NCBI GenBank assembly: GCA_965208685.1
Contig: CBDBPL010000007.1
Location: forward strand, 2,976,001-3,040,000
Reading direction: 5' to 3'
DNA from: JAJEFO01 sp965208685
Lineage (GTDB): Bacteria > Pseudomonadota > Alphaproteobacteria > Rhodobacterales > Rhodobacteraceae
Length of the DNA: 64,000 nucleotides
Positions 51,848-61,123 of the stretch are shown here, piece by piece. The translations under genes and the position numbers were made by a program. The notes under the pieces were generated by a model. It saw only the letters and a list, made by a program, of their open reading frames with translations, searched no databases and had not been told where the DNA came from. Numbering within the stretch: position 1 is the first letter of the stretch; each line of letters begins with the position of its first letter.

Positions 51848-52867
51848 CTATTCGAGTCTCAGCACCACCGGACAGTGATCGCTGAGACGCTTGCGCCCGT
51901 TCTCCGCGTACTCCGGTGCACTGTCATGGCCAAGACCGAGCTTCTTGAACGTCACGCTTGCGAATGACTGCAGGAACGCGTTTTCCGCAACGATCAGGTC
52001 GATATGCTCCTCGAACCTGTCCGGGTGATTTGACCAACATACCGTGTCCTGGCCCTCGGGTCCCTTTGACAGCTCAAGGCCGCGTGGCGTTCCGTCGTTC
52101 AATTCGGCCCAAAAGTCCTCGTGGCGCGCCGGATTGCGATAGGCCAGATTGAGGCGGCGGTTGAAGTCGCCCGCCACCACCACACGGCGGCCTAGAGCGT
52201 GCTTTGCCTCGATCCAGTTCTCCAGGATCGCCAGCTGCGCTTTCAGCGTCCTGCAATCGAAACGCGACGCGTACGGTCGCCTGTCGAAGAAGCTCTGGTC
52301 CTCGACGTCGCGCAGGGGAAACTGATGGCATGACGACTTCAGATGGACATTGAGAAAGGAGATGCCATGTCCTTCATGCTCGAATTCGACCTGCATGGCA
52401 GACCTGGTCGGTCGGACGACCTCGGCGGAGCCGTCGCGTGTCAGCTCGATGTGCTGAAGGGACAGGGCCGATACTGTCCTCACGTCCGGAAGCTCCGGAA
52501 ATGTCGCCCTGGAGATGGCGAGAGCCGTGAAGATGTCCCTTTCCCCGGGCGGTCGCGCCTCGTCGCCCGGCACGTATCGATCGGACATGATCAAGTGATA
52601 GTCGGCAGACGGGAAGATCCGTTCAAGAGCTGCCGGCGATCCGATTTCCTGCAGCGCGATCACGTCTCCCGCGATCCGCTTCGCCGCGGCCAGCCGTGCG
52701 TAGTCGACGTCCTCTCGGGCGACGGATCTTTCTCTGAGGGCTACGCCGGTCTCGTGGTGCAGGTCCGCAACATTCCACGTGGCAAAGGTCAAGCCGTCAG
52801 CAGGTGCCAGAGAGGCGGTCCCGATGGCGCCCAAAATGGTCAGAAGTGTGCAAGCCGCGCGTCTCAT
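51848..52867 (-). CDS. Exported endonuclease/exonuclease/phosphatase family protein
   Basis: 339 residues from the ATG at 52867. Signal peptide (MRRAACTLLTILGAIGTASLAPA), then the metal-dependent EEP fold: FATWNVADLH, VIALQEIG with the metal-binding Glu, VVVAGDFNRRLN, and the final RLSDHCPVVL with Asp-His. May be a nuclease, phosphodiesterase or phosphatase; the export signal suggests scavenging of DNA or phosphoesters. Seems intact within a sparse region. Confidence 0.87.
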   Translation of the reverse strand: MRRAACTLLTILGAIGTASLAPADGLTFATWNVADLHHETGVALRERSVAREDVDYARLAAAKRIAGDVIALQEIGSPAALERIFPSADYHLIMSDRYVPGDEARPPGERDIFTALAISRATFPELPDVRTVSALSLQHIELTRDGSAEVVRPTRSAMQVEFEHEGHGISFLNVHLKSSCHQFPLRDVEDQSFFDRRPYASRFDCRTLKAQLAILENWIEAKHALGRRVVVAGDFNRRLNLAYRNPARHEDFWAELNDGTPRGLELSKGPEGQDTVCWSNHPDRFEEHIDLIVAENAFLQSFASVTFKKLGLGHDSAPEYAENGRKRLSDHCPVVLRLE

Positions 52868-53340
52868 GGGGTGCTCCAGCCAGTCTCGACTTGAAGGCAC
52901 ATATCTCCAAACGGCCAGCATTGCGATACGTTCTCTGCGACATCTGCAGCCTGCCAACCGAAACCGGCAAGTGAAACCGGAGAGTGCGCCGCCCGCTCTC
53001 GTGCATCGGCATGTACCGGTGCCGAGCGCCGCCGCGCGACCTTGCCGCTGTCTTCAGCCAGGTCCGCGCGACGACTACGGAATCCGGCGTCAAGTCCGTT
53101 GCTGCACCGACGAAAGCGACCGTCCGAACGGAGTAGCCGTCGACAAGGCGCCCAAGGATGTTCCCCGGCATCCGGCGCGGTTCGTCCACCGGGAGCGGAA
53201 TTGCACCTTCCTGCCGGCACCCAAAGGCGAGGCGTCAGTTCAGGACCGGTCCCTGAAATCGCCCGCGCTCCTCTTGTCTCGACCAGGGCCCGGAGGAACA
53301 TGCTGCGGCATTGACCGCTCGAAACCGCGGTTCGGGAAGA
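52868..53340. other. Interval without a recognised gene
   Basis: 473 nt; several overlapping high-GC frames, none with family likeness. Confidence 0.3.
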
Positions 53341-53817
53341 TCAGCCCAAGGGATCGAAGTCGCAGAATGCCGAAATGCACAGTGCCGCCACGAGACTGTC
53401 AAAGCTCGCTCCAACGCCATGCCCGGCGAACCCCAGCCCGCCGCTGAAGTCCGGCGCTCGCGCGATGCGTTCGAAGAGTTCCGTCGGACGCTTTTGCGTC
53501 ATGCGCATGTTGGTCGGTGCCGCGACAGGCAGGATGGTTGCGTCGTCAGGATTCGAGACATGGGCGTCGAAGGCGCTCTTGGTTCCATTCGCCGACACGA
53601 TTCCGATCCTGGGCAAAGGCCGCCCAGGACCGATGGCAGCATCGACGGCGATGCCGGTCCAACTTTCTCCGTTGGCGTGGCAGACTGCGACCATTCGGAC
53701 CGATCCCGTTGTCGGCTGAACCTGGACGACCCGTTGCGCCTTCTCTTCGCTGCCCTCCGCAACGTGCAGCCTCGGCGTCTCGACATGAGAGGTCTGCGCA
53801 TTCAGCACGCCCTGCAT
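53341..53817 (-). CDS. Hypothetical protein, possibly exported or truncated
   Basis: 158 residues from the ATG at 53817. The frame is open further upstream, where KPVAQILVAATGVFG reads like a signal-peptide core, but I find no normal start codon for it. The body (VRMVAVCHANGESWTGIAVDAAIG, IGIVSANGTKSAFDAHVSNPDDATILP) has a plausible protein composition, with no family recognised. May be a broken gene. Confidence 0.35.
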   Translation of the reverse strand: MQGVLNAQTSHVETPRLHVAEGSEEKAQRVVQVQPTTGSVRMVAVCHANGESWTGIAVDAAIGPGRPLPRIGIVSANGTKSAFDAHVSNPDDATILPVAAPTNMRMTQKRPTELFERIARAPDFSGGLGFAGHGVGASFDSLVAALCISAFCDFDPLG

Positions 53818-54049
53818 GCCGAAAACGCCCGTGGCGGCAACCAGGATCTGGGCAACGGGCTTGATAATCGTCTTCCTCCTGCTCGCGTGCGCACATTGCC
53901 ATTGCGACTCCGAATCATCTGGGGCATGTCCGCAAGCTCAGCACCGCACGCCGCACACCGCCTGATGCGCCACAGGATGACACTCACGGCGAAGATCGCC
54001 GAGGCGCTTCGGCGCAAGAACGGGTCTTGCGCTGCGTGAATCGCAGGGC

Positions 54050-54133
54050 TCACGGAATTGCGTTGCCGCGAAGCGCCGACATGTCTCTCTCCGCCGCGTC
54101 CGCGAGTTCCCGCGCTGGCCCGGAATCGATCAT
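54050..54133 (-). pseudogene. HEPN-domain protein, N-terminal remnant
   Basis: 27 codons: MIDSGPARELADAAERDMSALRGNAIP then TGA. This resembles the start of HEPN toxins of the HEPN/MNT class (P.E.ARELLDAA.RDLxALRG). The ATG shares one base with the MNT stop, the usual MNT-HEPN coupling. The catalytic R..xxxH part is absent. Confidence 0.5.
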
Positions 54134-54453
54134 CAAGGTCGCGGATAGAACACCCTGCCTTCGCGCAATGCACGTGCAGGCACATGGTTTGGCGAGCCGC
54201 GTCGACGGCTGACCTCGTCAATGCCGTTGACAAGGACATCCTTGGGCACGTGGAAATTCGCAGGCGCGCGCCGAAGGCGTGCCCACTCGGCGCCACTGTC
54301 CGGTTCCGCCTCGACCACCACCGGATCGACAGCCGCTGCCACATCGGCTTCTCCACGGCGCCGAGAACCAGAATGGATCTCCCGCTCGGGATCAGCCACC
54401 TCAACGATGGTTGCAATCATCTGCCGCACAAGGGCATCGTCAACCCGGACCAT
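54133..54453 (-). pseudogene. MNT-type nucleotidyltransferase (antitoxin) with lost active site
   Basis: 106 residues from the ATG at 54453: VRVDDALVRQMIATIVEVADPE, then SGSRRRGEADVAAAVDPVVVE, a degenerate version of the GSRARG...SDxDLVV motif in which the first catalytic Asp and its Ser are replaced by Ala, and NHVPARALREGRVFY at the end. MntA-type proteins add AMP to their HEPN toxin. Partner toxin is truncated, so the module seems dead. Confidence 0.6.
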
Positions 54454-54642
54454 GCTCGCCCTTCCACGTTTGGATGGAAGATCCATCCCCGAAAAAGGCG
54501 ACCAGGAGAGAGCGTTCAGGCTCGAACGCGCCAGCAGTCTGGAGCCCGCAATTCATGGTGCCAGGATGAAAGCGCCGACAAGTGAATTCAAGAGCCTAGC
54601 CAGACCTGGGCCCCGGGATCCGAACAAGTACAGGGCCAACGC

Positions 54643-54675
54643 TCGCCATTCGGGCGCCTCTTCGGACCCCGGCAC
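54643..54675 (+). repeat. Dispersed 33-nt repeat, copy 2
   Basis: Starts TCGCCATTCGGGC and ends CCCCGGCAC; partner of 50831-50863. It lies just beyond the end of the downstream nucleotidase gene. Confidence 0.6.
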
Positions 54676-54698
54676 TCAGCAGCCTCGCAACGGATCGA

Positions 54699-56657
54699 TC
54701 ACAGATCGATGCGGTACCGAACGAAACCGTCCTCACCTTCACCGGCAGGTGCGATTCTGACACCCTTGACGTCCGAGACGACGTCGACGCTCTTCGGTCC
54801 GGTGTCGAACAGAACGGAGGTGCCTGGCAGTTCCTTGAACGACCAGTTGGCATCAGCCGCCGGGTCGATTGTTCCCTGATCGACTATGTAGCGCACGATG
54901 ACGTCCCGGTTTGTGTCGGGCGCCTCGAAAACGATGGTCGAGCCATCAGCGCCGGGGAAGTAGCCGCCACCGCTCGCGCGGTAGTTGTTGGTCGCAATCA
55001 CGAACTGCGCCCCCAGGTCCAGCGGCTCGCCGTTGTAGGTCAAGTCCACGATTCGATGGGCGTCGGGGGCAATCAGCTCGCCGCGCGAACCGAACCTCGA
55101 AGGCTGGCTCAGGTCGATCTTGTACTGAACGCCGTCGATCACGTCGAAGTTGTAGGACGGGAAGGACGGGTTCAGCAGAAGCTGTCCGGCCTCGCCCGGA
55201 GTAACCTGGTTGAAGATGCCGGCCGACCGCTCCAGCCAGTCCTTGACCTGCTGGCCAGTGACCTTCACAGCCCGCACGGTGTTCGGATAGAGGTACAGGT
55301 CCGCCACGTTCTTTATGGCCACGTCGCCGACCGGAACGTCGGTGTAGTACTCCGGACCGCCGCGCCCGCCCGCCTTGAAGGGTGCGGCAGCCGACAGCAG
55401 CGGCAATCCTTCGAACTCGGTTCCCTTCAGCATCTCCGTCACGTACCAGGTTTGCGCCCTTGACACGATCTGGACCGAAGGGTCATCGGCCACGAGCGCA
55501 AAGTAGGAATGGAGCGGGGCCGAAGTCTTGCCGACCGCGCGGCGAACATAGGCAAGCGTCGCGTCATGCATGTCGGCGACGCTCTCGAGAACGGCCTGAT
55601 CGCTCTCGACAAGCGCCGTTGTCGAGCGATCCTCGTTGCGCTTCGAGATCGGGCGCGCCTCGGAGCTGTGGCCAACAACGCGCCATTCACCACCCGAGGT
55701 CTCCAGCAGCAGGTCGATGACCCCGAGATGGGAGCCCCAGAATCCGGCCATGACGGCGGGCTTGCCGTGGATCGTGCCGTTGGCCACGTCGACGGCGTGC
55801 CTGTCCTCGTAGGTCGCAGAGGGAAACACGTTGTGATGGTGCCCTGTAAGCACGGCATCAATGCCCTCGACCGCGGCAAGCGGCACGGACGCGTTGCCCA
55901 TGAACTCGGTATGCCTTGCCGCGCCGATTCCGGAGTGCGAAAGCGCGATGATGACATCGGCACCCTGTTCCTTCATCACCGGGACGTAGGCCCTCGCGGC
56001 GTCGACGATGTCGCGGGCATGTACGTTGCCCTCCAGATGGCGACGGTCCCACATCATGATCTGCGGAGGCACGAATCCGATCAAGCCGATCCTGATCTGG
56101 TGCGCCTGCCCGGTGCCGTCGACGATCTCCTTGTCCATCACGACATAGGGCGGGACCAAGGTGACGTCCTTGGTGGGGTCGGCGCCGAGCTCCTTTGAGA
56201 CATTTGCGGAAATCACGGGAAAATTGGCGCCGAAAAGAGATTTCATCAGGAAGTCAAGCCCGTAGTTGAACTCGTGATTCCCGAGCGTCGATGCGTCGAA
56301 TTCCAGCGTGTTCAGGGCAGTGACGATCGGGTGCATGTCCCCGTCTTTCATGCCCCGCTCGTAGGCCATGTAGTCGCCCATCGGATTGCCCTGCAGGAAG
56401 TCGCCGTTGTCGTAGAGGACCGAATTCGTCGCTTCGGACCTGATCTCGCGCACGATCGAGGCCGCGCGCGCAAGGCCCATCGTGTCGCGCTCGCGGTCGG
56501 CATAGTAATCGTAGGGCCAGATGTGCATATGGAGGTCAGTGGTCTCCATGACGCGCAGGTGAGCCTGATTGGCGGCCGCATTTGCGGAGAACGGATGCAG
56601 AGCCGCAAAGCTGGCCGTTGCTGCAAGGAATCCTCGGCGATCAAGAAAGAAAGACAT
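54699..56657 (-). CDS. 2',3'-cyclic-nucleotide 2'-phosphodiesterase/3'-nucleotidase (CpdB-like)
   Basis: 652 residues from the ATG at 56657 (an ATG 12 nt upstream is possible). Twin-arginine-like signal DRRGFLAATASFAALHPFSANA. Calcineurin-type metallophosphoesterase domain with METTDLHMHI, YDNGDFLQGNP, STLGNHEFNYG, ALSHSGIG and VLTGHHHNVFP, then the C-terminal 5'-nucleotidase substrate-binding domain (NNYRASGGGYFPG). Periplasmic enzyme that salvages phosphate and nucleosides from extracellular nucleotides. Monocistronic. Confidence 0.93.
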   Translation of the reverse strand: MSFFLDRRGFLAATASFAALHPFSANAAANQAHLRVMETTDLHMHIWPYDYYADRERDTMGLARAASIVREIRSEATNSVLYDNGDFLQGNPMGDYMAYERGMKDGDMHPIVTALNTLEFDASTLGNHEFNYGLDFLMKSLFGANFPVISANVSKELGADPTKDVTLVPPYVVMDKEIVDGTGQAHQIRIGLIGFVPPQIMMWDRRHLEGNVHARDIVDAARAYVPVMKEQGADVIIALSHSGIGAARHTEFMGNASVPLAAVEGIDAVLTGHHHNVFPSATYEDRHAVDVANGTIHGKPAVMAGFWGSHLGVIDLLLETSGGEWRVVGHSSEARPISKRNEDRSTTALVESDQAVLESVADMHDATLAYVRRAVGKTSAPLHSYFALVADDPSVQIVSRAQTWYVTEMLKGTEFEGLPLLSAAAPFKAGGRGGPEYYTDVPVGDVAIKNVADLYLYPNTVRAVKVTGQQVKDWLERSAGIFNQVTPGEAGQLLLNPSFPSYNFDVIDGVQYKIDLSQPSRFGSRGELIAPDAHRIVDLTYNGEPLDLGAQFVIATNNYRASGGGYFPGADGSTIVFEAPDTNRDVIVRYIVDQGTIDPAADANWSFKELPGTSVLFDTGPKSVDVVSDVKGVRIAPAGEGEDGFVRYRIDL

Positions 56658-57071
56658 CGTGCACCCCATGTTTGTCTGGCTATGGTCCAACATTAGCGGG
56701 CACACCGAATTTAGTCCATGCCTGCGCCAGAGACGGAAGCGGCGGCATCCGTTCGTGATCTCTGCCGAGGGTCTTGTCGCAACCGAGCAACAGCTTCCCG
56801 AGGGCGGAAGGGTCTGCATGGACGATCGACTGCAGATCAGAAAGGCCGGTCTGACACGGGTTGCCAGGCGCGGGGCGGGCGGACCTTGGCCGGAAAGAGC
56901 TTGGGGCGGGAGTGTCCTGTCGTCGTTGACTTCGCCGCCTTGATGCATCCCGCACCACCTGGTCGCGCGCGCACAACTCGACCTGGCGTGCATCCTCGCA
57001 AACTCTGCTTTGCTGTCCTGAAATCGGAACTGGTCCTGCGCAACGCAAGAGCGTAGTTTGTCGATGCATCG
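56658..57071. other. Divergent interval upstream of the nucleotidase and methyltransferase genes
   Basis: 414 nt between divergent starts, so it must contain both promoters; no clear promoter or operator was recognised. Confidence 0.3.
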
Positions 57072-57965
57072 ATGAGGACGCACATGCAGGCACGCGAGAA
57101 CAAGACCCCGAGCAAGACTGCCGAACTCGTGGCAGTGGCGCGGGCGGATCACACACGGACCGCCAAGGTGCCCGTGTTCGAGGACCGGTTCGCCTATGCC
57201 ATGTGCGGGCGTCTCTGGCGCACGATCCTCTCGAACGGGATTCTCCTGTGGCTGGTCAAGGACGGGCTGCTCCGAAAGCTGCGTCCCATCCTGCCGGCCA
57301 TCTACACGCGGGCGCGGTTTGGCGAGGACTGTCTCGAAGCGGCAATGGCGGAGGGCGTGGACCAGTACGTCATCATTGGGGCGGGTTACGACACCTTCGC
57401 GTTTCGCCGCCCCGACCTGATGGAGCGCCTAACGCTCTACGAACTGGATCAGAAGGCGACGCAGGAGAGCAAGTTTCGTCGCATGCACGCCGCCGGGATT
57501 GAAGCTCCCGAATCCGTCCGCTACGTGCAGACCGACCTGAACGTGGAACGCCTGCAGGATGCGCTTGCAAGGGCAAGGTTCGACTTCTCGCGCCCGGCAA
57601 TGGTCTCGTGGTTCGGAGTCACCTACTATCTTGGTCGCGACACGGTCAGGGACACGTTGGCTTCCATCGCGCGCGAAACGGCGCCCGGCACGACCGTTGT
57701 CTTCGACTATCTTGCAGAGGCCGCGTGGGTCCCCGACGAAGCCCAGCCCCTGCTGGCGCGGGCGACGGCCTTCGTCGCGGGACGCGGCGAGCCCTGGCTG
57801 TCCAGCTTTGTTCCTCCCGACCTGCCAGACATTCTCAAGAGCCTGGGCTACGATGACATCGACAATCTGGAACCCGACAAGGTCGGGGAGCGATATTTTG
57901 CGAAGTATCCCGATCTCGCATACTCTCCGGTCATCGGGCTCTGTCGCGCCCGGACTGCACGTTGA
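57072..57965 (+). CDS. Class I SAM-dependent methyltransferase, LCM/TIGR00027-like
   Basis: 297 residues from the ATG at 57072 (57084 is also possible). Family landmarks: KTAELVAVARADHT near the N-terminus, RARFGEDCLEAAMAEGVDQYVIIGAGYDTFAFR with the SAM-binding motif, LYELDQKATQESK with the acidic residue after strand 2, and MVSWFGVTYYLGRDTV. Resembles leucine carboxyl methyltransferase-type enzymes that O-methylate carboxylates in polyketide and other pathways. Substrate unknown. Confidence 0.87.
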   Translation: MRTHMQARENKTPSKTAELVAVARADHTRTAKVPVFEDRFAYAMCGRLWRTILSNGILLWLVKDGLLRKLRPILPAIYTRARFGEDCLEAAMAEGVDQYVIIGAGYDTFAFRRPDLMERLTLYELDQKATQESKFRRMHAAGIEAPESVRYVQTDLNVERLQDALARARFDFSRPAMVSWFGVTYYLGRDTVRDTLASIARETAPGTTVVFDYLAEAAWVPDEAQPLLARATAFVAGRGEPWLSSFVPPDLPDILKSLGYDDIDNLEPDKVGERYFAKYPDLAYSPVIGLCRARTAR

Positions 57966-58284
57966 GCCATCCACGGCAGAAAGCCCGATGCTGCCTGGCT
58001 CGACGGGAGCCTCGCATCCCGGCCGTTGCTTGCGCGATTCAGAAGACTCCGAAGCGACATTCAACCTGGATAGCCTGCCAATCCTCAAACTGCAGCGCCG
58101 CCGTCCGCTAAGGCACCCGAAATCTGTTGCGGATCCTTGCGCTTCCCAAGGCTGTGATGCCTGAACTCGACGAGACAAGCCCGGGGCCGGCACGGCTGGC
58201 AACGCGACCATCCTCTGCTACTCATTCAGTGAACTCACACAATGAACTGGCCCGACGCCGGGACGGCTGCGAACATTCGGCAAC
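57966..58284. other. Interval upstream of the DMT transporter gene
   Basis: 319 nt, nothing recognised. Confidence 0.3.
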
Positions 58285-59148
58285 ATGAACGAGCACCTGA
58301 AGGGTCTGATTGTCACGACACTGGGCGTCTTGCTCGTTGTGCCGGACTCGCTGTTCGTCAGGCTTATCGACGCCGAGCCGATGGTCATCGCCTTCTGGAG
58401 AGGATCTACCGCCGGAGCCGTCGTCCTTGTGGTCCTCTTGGCAGTACAGGGTGTGCGGGGCTTCCGGGCCGTTTTGCAGACCGGTTGGCCCGGGCTGGTC
58501 TTTACCGTCCTGATGGGAACGACGGCGCCAGCCTTCGTGCTTGCCGTGACCCAGACAAGCGTGGCCAACGTGGTCTTCATCTTTGCCTCGATGCCCGTGT
58601 TCGCCGCCCTTTTCAGTCGCATCTTCCTCGGAGAGTTCATCCGGGCGCGCATGGTGATCACCATGGCGGCCGTGATCTTTGGGCTGGGAATCATAGCATA
58701 CGGATCGAGCGAGACGCAGATTGCTTCGTGGAAGGGGGACATCTGGGCAGTCTACGTCTCTGCCGCCTTTGCCGCGGCCTTGACAGCCGTGCGAAAGGTC
58801 AAGGCAACTTCGATGATCCCGGCCATTCCCGTAGCCTATATCGGCGCCGCGATTTTCCTCGGAATGTTCGTGTCTCCAGGGGAAGCCTTCGCGACGCAAT
58901 GGCCGCTGATATTGGGCCATGGCGCTTTCATCGGAGCAGCATCCTGTCTTCTCGCACTTGGTCCCCGATACATCAGTTCGGCCGAGGTGGCACTTGTTGT
59001 CCTCCTGGAATCAGTCCTTGCGCCGATCCTCGTCTGGCTGGCAATCGGAGAAAGCCCCGGACCTTGGGCGGTCGTCGGCGGGACGGTCGTTGTTGGCGCG
59101 CTCCTTGTTTCCAACATCTACAGTTTGATGAAGCAGGAGACACGTTAG
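58285..59148 (+). CDS. DMT-superfamily (EamA) transporter
   Basis: 287 residues with ten hydrophobic segments in two EamA repeats: the first from LIVTTLGVLLVVPDSLFVRL to VFIFASMPVFAALFSRIFLGEF, the second from WAVYVSAAFAAALTAVRKV to SSAEVALVVLLESVLAPILVWLAIGESPGPWAVVGGTVVVGALL. The typical E-rich helix followed by 'GE.P' is present. Inner-membrane exporter of metabolites such as amino acids; substrate unknown. Confidence 0.92.
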   Translation: MNEHLKGLIVTTLGVLLVVPDSLFVRLIDAEPMVIAFWRGSTAGAVVLVVLLAVQGVRGFRAVLQTGWPGLVFTVLMGTTAPAFVLAVTQTSVANVVFIFASMPVFAALFSRIFLGEFIRARMVITMAAVIFGLGIIAYGSSETQIASWKGDIWAVYVSAAFAAALTAVRKVKATSMIPAIPVAYIGAAIFLGMFVSPGEAFATQWPLILGHGAFIGAASCLLALGPRYISSAEVALVVLLESVLAPILVWLAIGESPGPWAVVGGTVVVGALLVSNIYSLMKQETR

Positions 59149-59431
59149 GGCCGGTGCGATTCTTGGGGAAGTGCCGGAAACCGAATGGAAATTCCGCCAC
59201 GCAATTTGCGTGCAATCCGAATCTGCCAAGGTGGCGAACGCAGGTTGTTTCGCCGATCTTGCAGCGCACGAGAATTTCCGCGGCTTGGATTGCTTCTCTC
59301 CTGCCCGGTGGAACTTGCGGATTGAAGGAATCAATCGGGCAGCGAAAGATGGCGAACCAAGCCAGCTTGCAGGTTGGCCTCCGCGAGGATGCGGGAAAGG
59401 TCAAGCGCACCAGGTCCTTGGGGCGCGTCGG

Positions 59432-60691
59432 TCACGATGCATCGCCTGGCATGGCGCCGCTTGCATCACCGCGCTCCGCTTGCGCAGCAAGACGTGCGTA
59501 TCCGTCGCGTGTCTGCGGCGTCTTGATTCCCAGGAGGCAGCCTGCGACCTGCGTCTTTAGGATTTGTGCCGTGCCTCCGCCAATTGTGAACATGCGCACG
59601 TCGCGATACATGCGTTCGATGGGTTCCTTGTCGCTGTAACCGCGAGCGCCAAAGATCTGCAGCGCGTCGCTGACCACCTTGATCGCCACCTCCGAAGCAA
59701 AGGCCTTGGCCCGTGCCGCCATCATCATGTTCGGAAAGGGCGACCCTTTTGGTCCACGGGACAATGCCGCCTCGCGCAGCATCAGGCGCGAGGCATGCAC
59801 CTTGGCATCCATGTCCGCCAGCATCCACTGCAGCCCTTGGAATTCGGCAATCGGGCGGCCAAACTGGTGACGCTTCTTGAGGTATCGCTTGGCATGATCG
59901 AGCGCCCCGGCCGCCACGCCCATGGCAACGGTGCCCGCGCCCACGCGCTGGCTGTTGTAAGCGTCCATCAAATCGGCAAGCCCGCGGCGAAAGCCCGAGG
60001 GCGACGTCAGCACCATCGCGTCTTCGACAAACACATCCTCAAAGGCCAGTTCCGCCTCTGGCATGCCGCAAAGGCCCAGCGTATGTTCGCGCCCGAGGAT
60101 TCTGAAGCCCTCAGGCTCCACCCCCCGATCCGGATCACGTACAAGGAGGAAGGCGCCGATGCCTTCGTCCTCGCCTGCTACGTTCAGAACCCGGGCAAAG
60201 ACGACATGCAGCTTGGAAACGCCACCGCCGGTGATCCAGTGCTTGGTGCCATGCAGCCGATATCCCCCTGCCACGCGTCGCGCGGTGGTCTTCATCTCGG
60301 TCGCCGCGCTGCCGGCCTCGGGCTCGGTGATGCAGATGGCCGGCTTGTCACCTTTCAGCACAAGTGCAGCCGACAGCCGCTTTTGCGCCTTGGTCCCATA
60401 GGCCATGACGGCGCTGATCCCGCCCATGTTTGCCTCGACTACAATGCGCGCGCTTAGGGTGCAGGCCTTTGCGATCTCCTCGATCACGAGCACCACATCG
60501 TGATACGAGGCGCCCTTGCCGCCGAACTCCTTGGGAATTGTCATGCCCATCAGGCCGGCGTCAGCCAATTCCTGGACGTTCGACCAGCAATAGGCGCGGG
60601 TCCTGTCCCATTCCGCGGCGCGGGCCGCGAACACTGCCGCAAGGTCCCGGGCCGTCTCTTGGAACGGATTGGGTGTGCTCGGGAGTTCCAT
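59432..60691 (-). CDS. Acyl-CoA dehydrogenase family protein
   Basis: 419 residues from the ATG at 60691. N-terminal helical domain (MGMTIPKEFGGKGASYHDVV), the flavin-binding ITEPEAGSAATEMKTTA and KHWITGGG segments, and the C-terminal domain GRPIAEFQGLQWMLADM with QIFGARGYSDKEPIERMYRDVRMFTIGGGTAQILK. The short- and medium-chain catalytic Glu position reads Gly (IGGGTAQI), as in several branched-chain or non-canonical members whose base lies elsewhere, so substrate class cannot be set. Stands alone. Confidence 0.9.
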   Translation of the reverse strand: MELPSTPNPFQETARDLAAVFAARAAEWDRTRAYCWSNVQELADAGLMGMTIPKEFGGKGASYHDVVLVIEEIAKACTLSARIVVEANMGGISAVMAYGTKAQKRLSAALVLKGDKPAICITEPEAGSAATEMKTTARRVAGGYRLHGTKHWITGGGVSKLHVVFARVLNVAGEDEGIGAFLLVRDPDRGVEPEGFRILGREHTLGLCGMPEAELAFEDVFVEDAMVLTSPSGFRRGLADLMDAYNSQRVGAGTVAMGVAAGALDHAKRYLKKRHQFGRPIAEFQGLQWMLADMDAKVHASRLMLREAALSRGPKGSPFPNMMMAARAKAFASEVAIKVVSDALQIFGARGYSDKEPIERMYRDVRMFTIGGGTAQILKTQVAGCLLGIKTPQTRDGYARLAAQAERGDASGAMPGDAS

Positions 60692-61123
60692 GAAGCAATT
60701 ATGCGCCAACACTTGCTCGAATCAATCCAGAGAAGATCGGGTCTGACCGTGCCGGCTCTAGCTTGACCGGAACTTCATTGGGCGCCGAGAGTGGATTCCG
60801 GGACCATCTTACTGATTTACAAGGGTTTTCCGGCGCGGCAGCGGTCGATCAACCTGGCAGTCATACGAGAACGTTCCGGTCCGGCTTCACTCCGGGCAAC
60901 TGGAAATCAACCCGGCACCGGATGTCGCCCCGCAAGTGACAGGCAGAATCCACCGGATTCCGCTGACTTCCCGTTGAATCGCACGGGATTCCTGTCTGAC
61001 AGCGGAATGAAGACCCTTTCATGATTGGCCGCTTCGGCTCCAGAAACCAACCACGTCGAGACGATCGGCAGACGATTGCCGCGCCAGACAAGGAAACGGA
61101 TTGGCGAGGGTGAGAAGCTTGGC
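60692..61123. other. Interval with short inverted repeats
   Basis: 432 nt between two minus-strand genes. Contains GAATCC-ACC-GGATTC and, close by, CCCGT...ACGGG and a second GGATTCC (about 60945-61000), which could fold as a small hairpin set downstream of the aminotransferase gene. No T-run, no gene. Confidence 0.35.

Noticed and set aside
58222..58920. Minus-strand frame opposite the DMT transporter
   Set aside because: Asp/His/Arg-rich mirror of a membrane protein, a usual antisense artefact.
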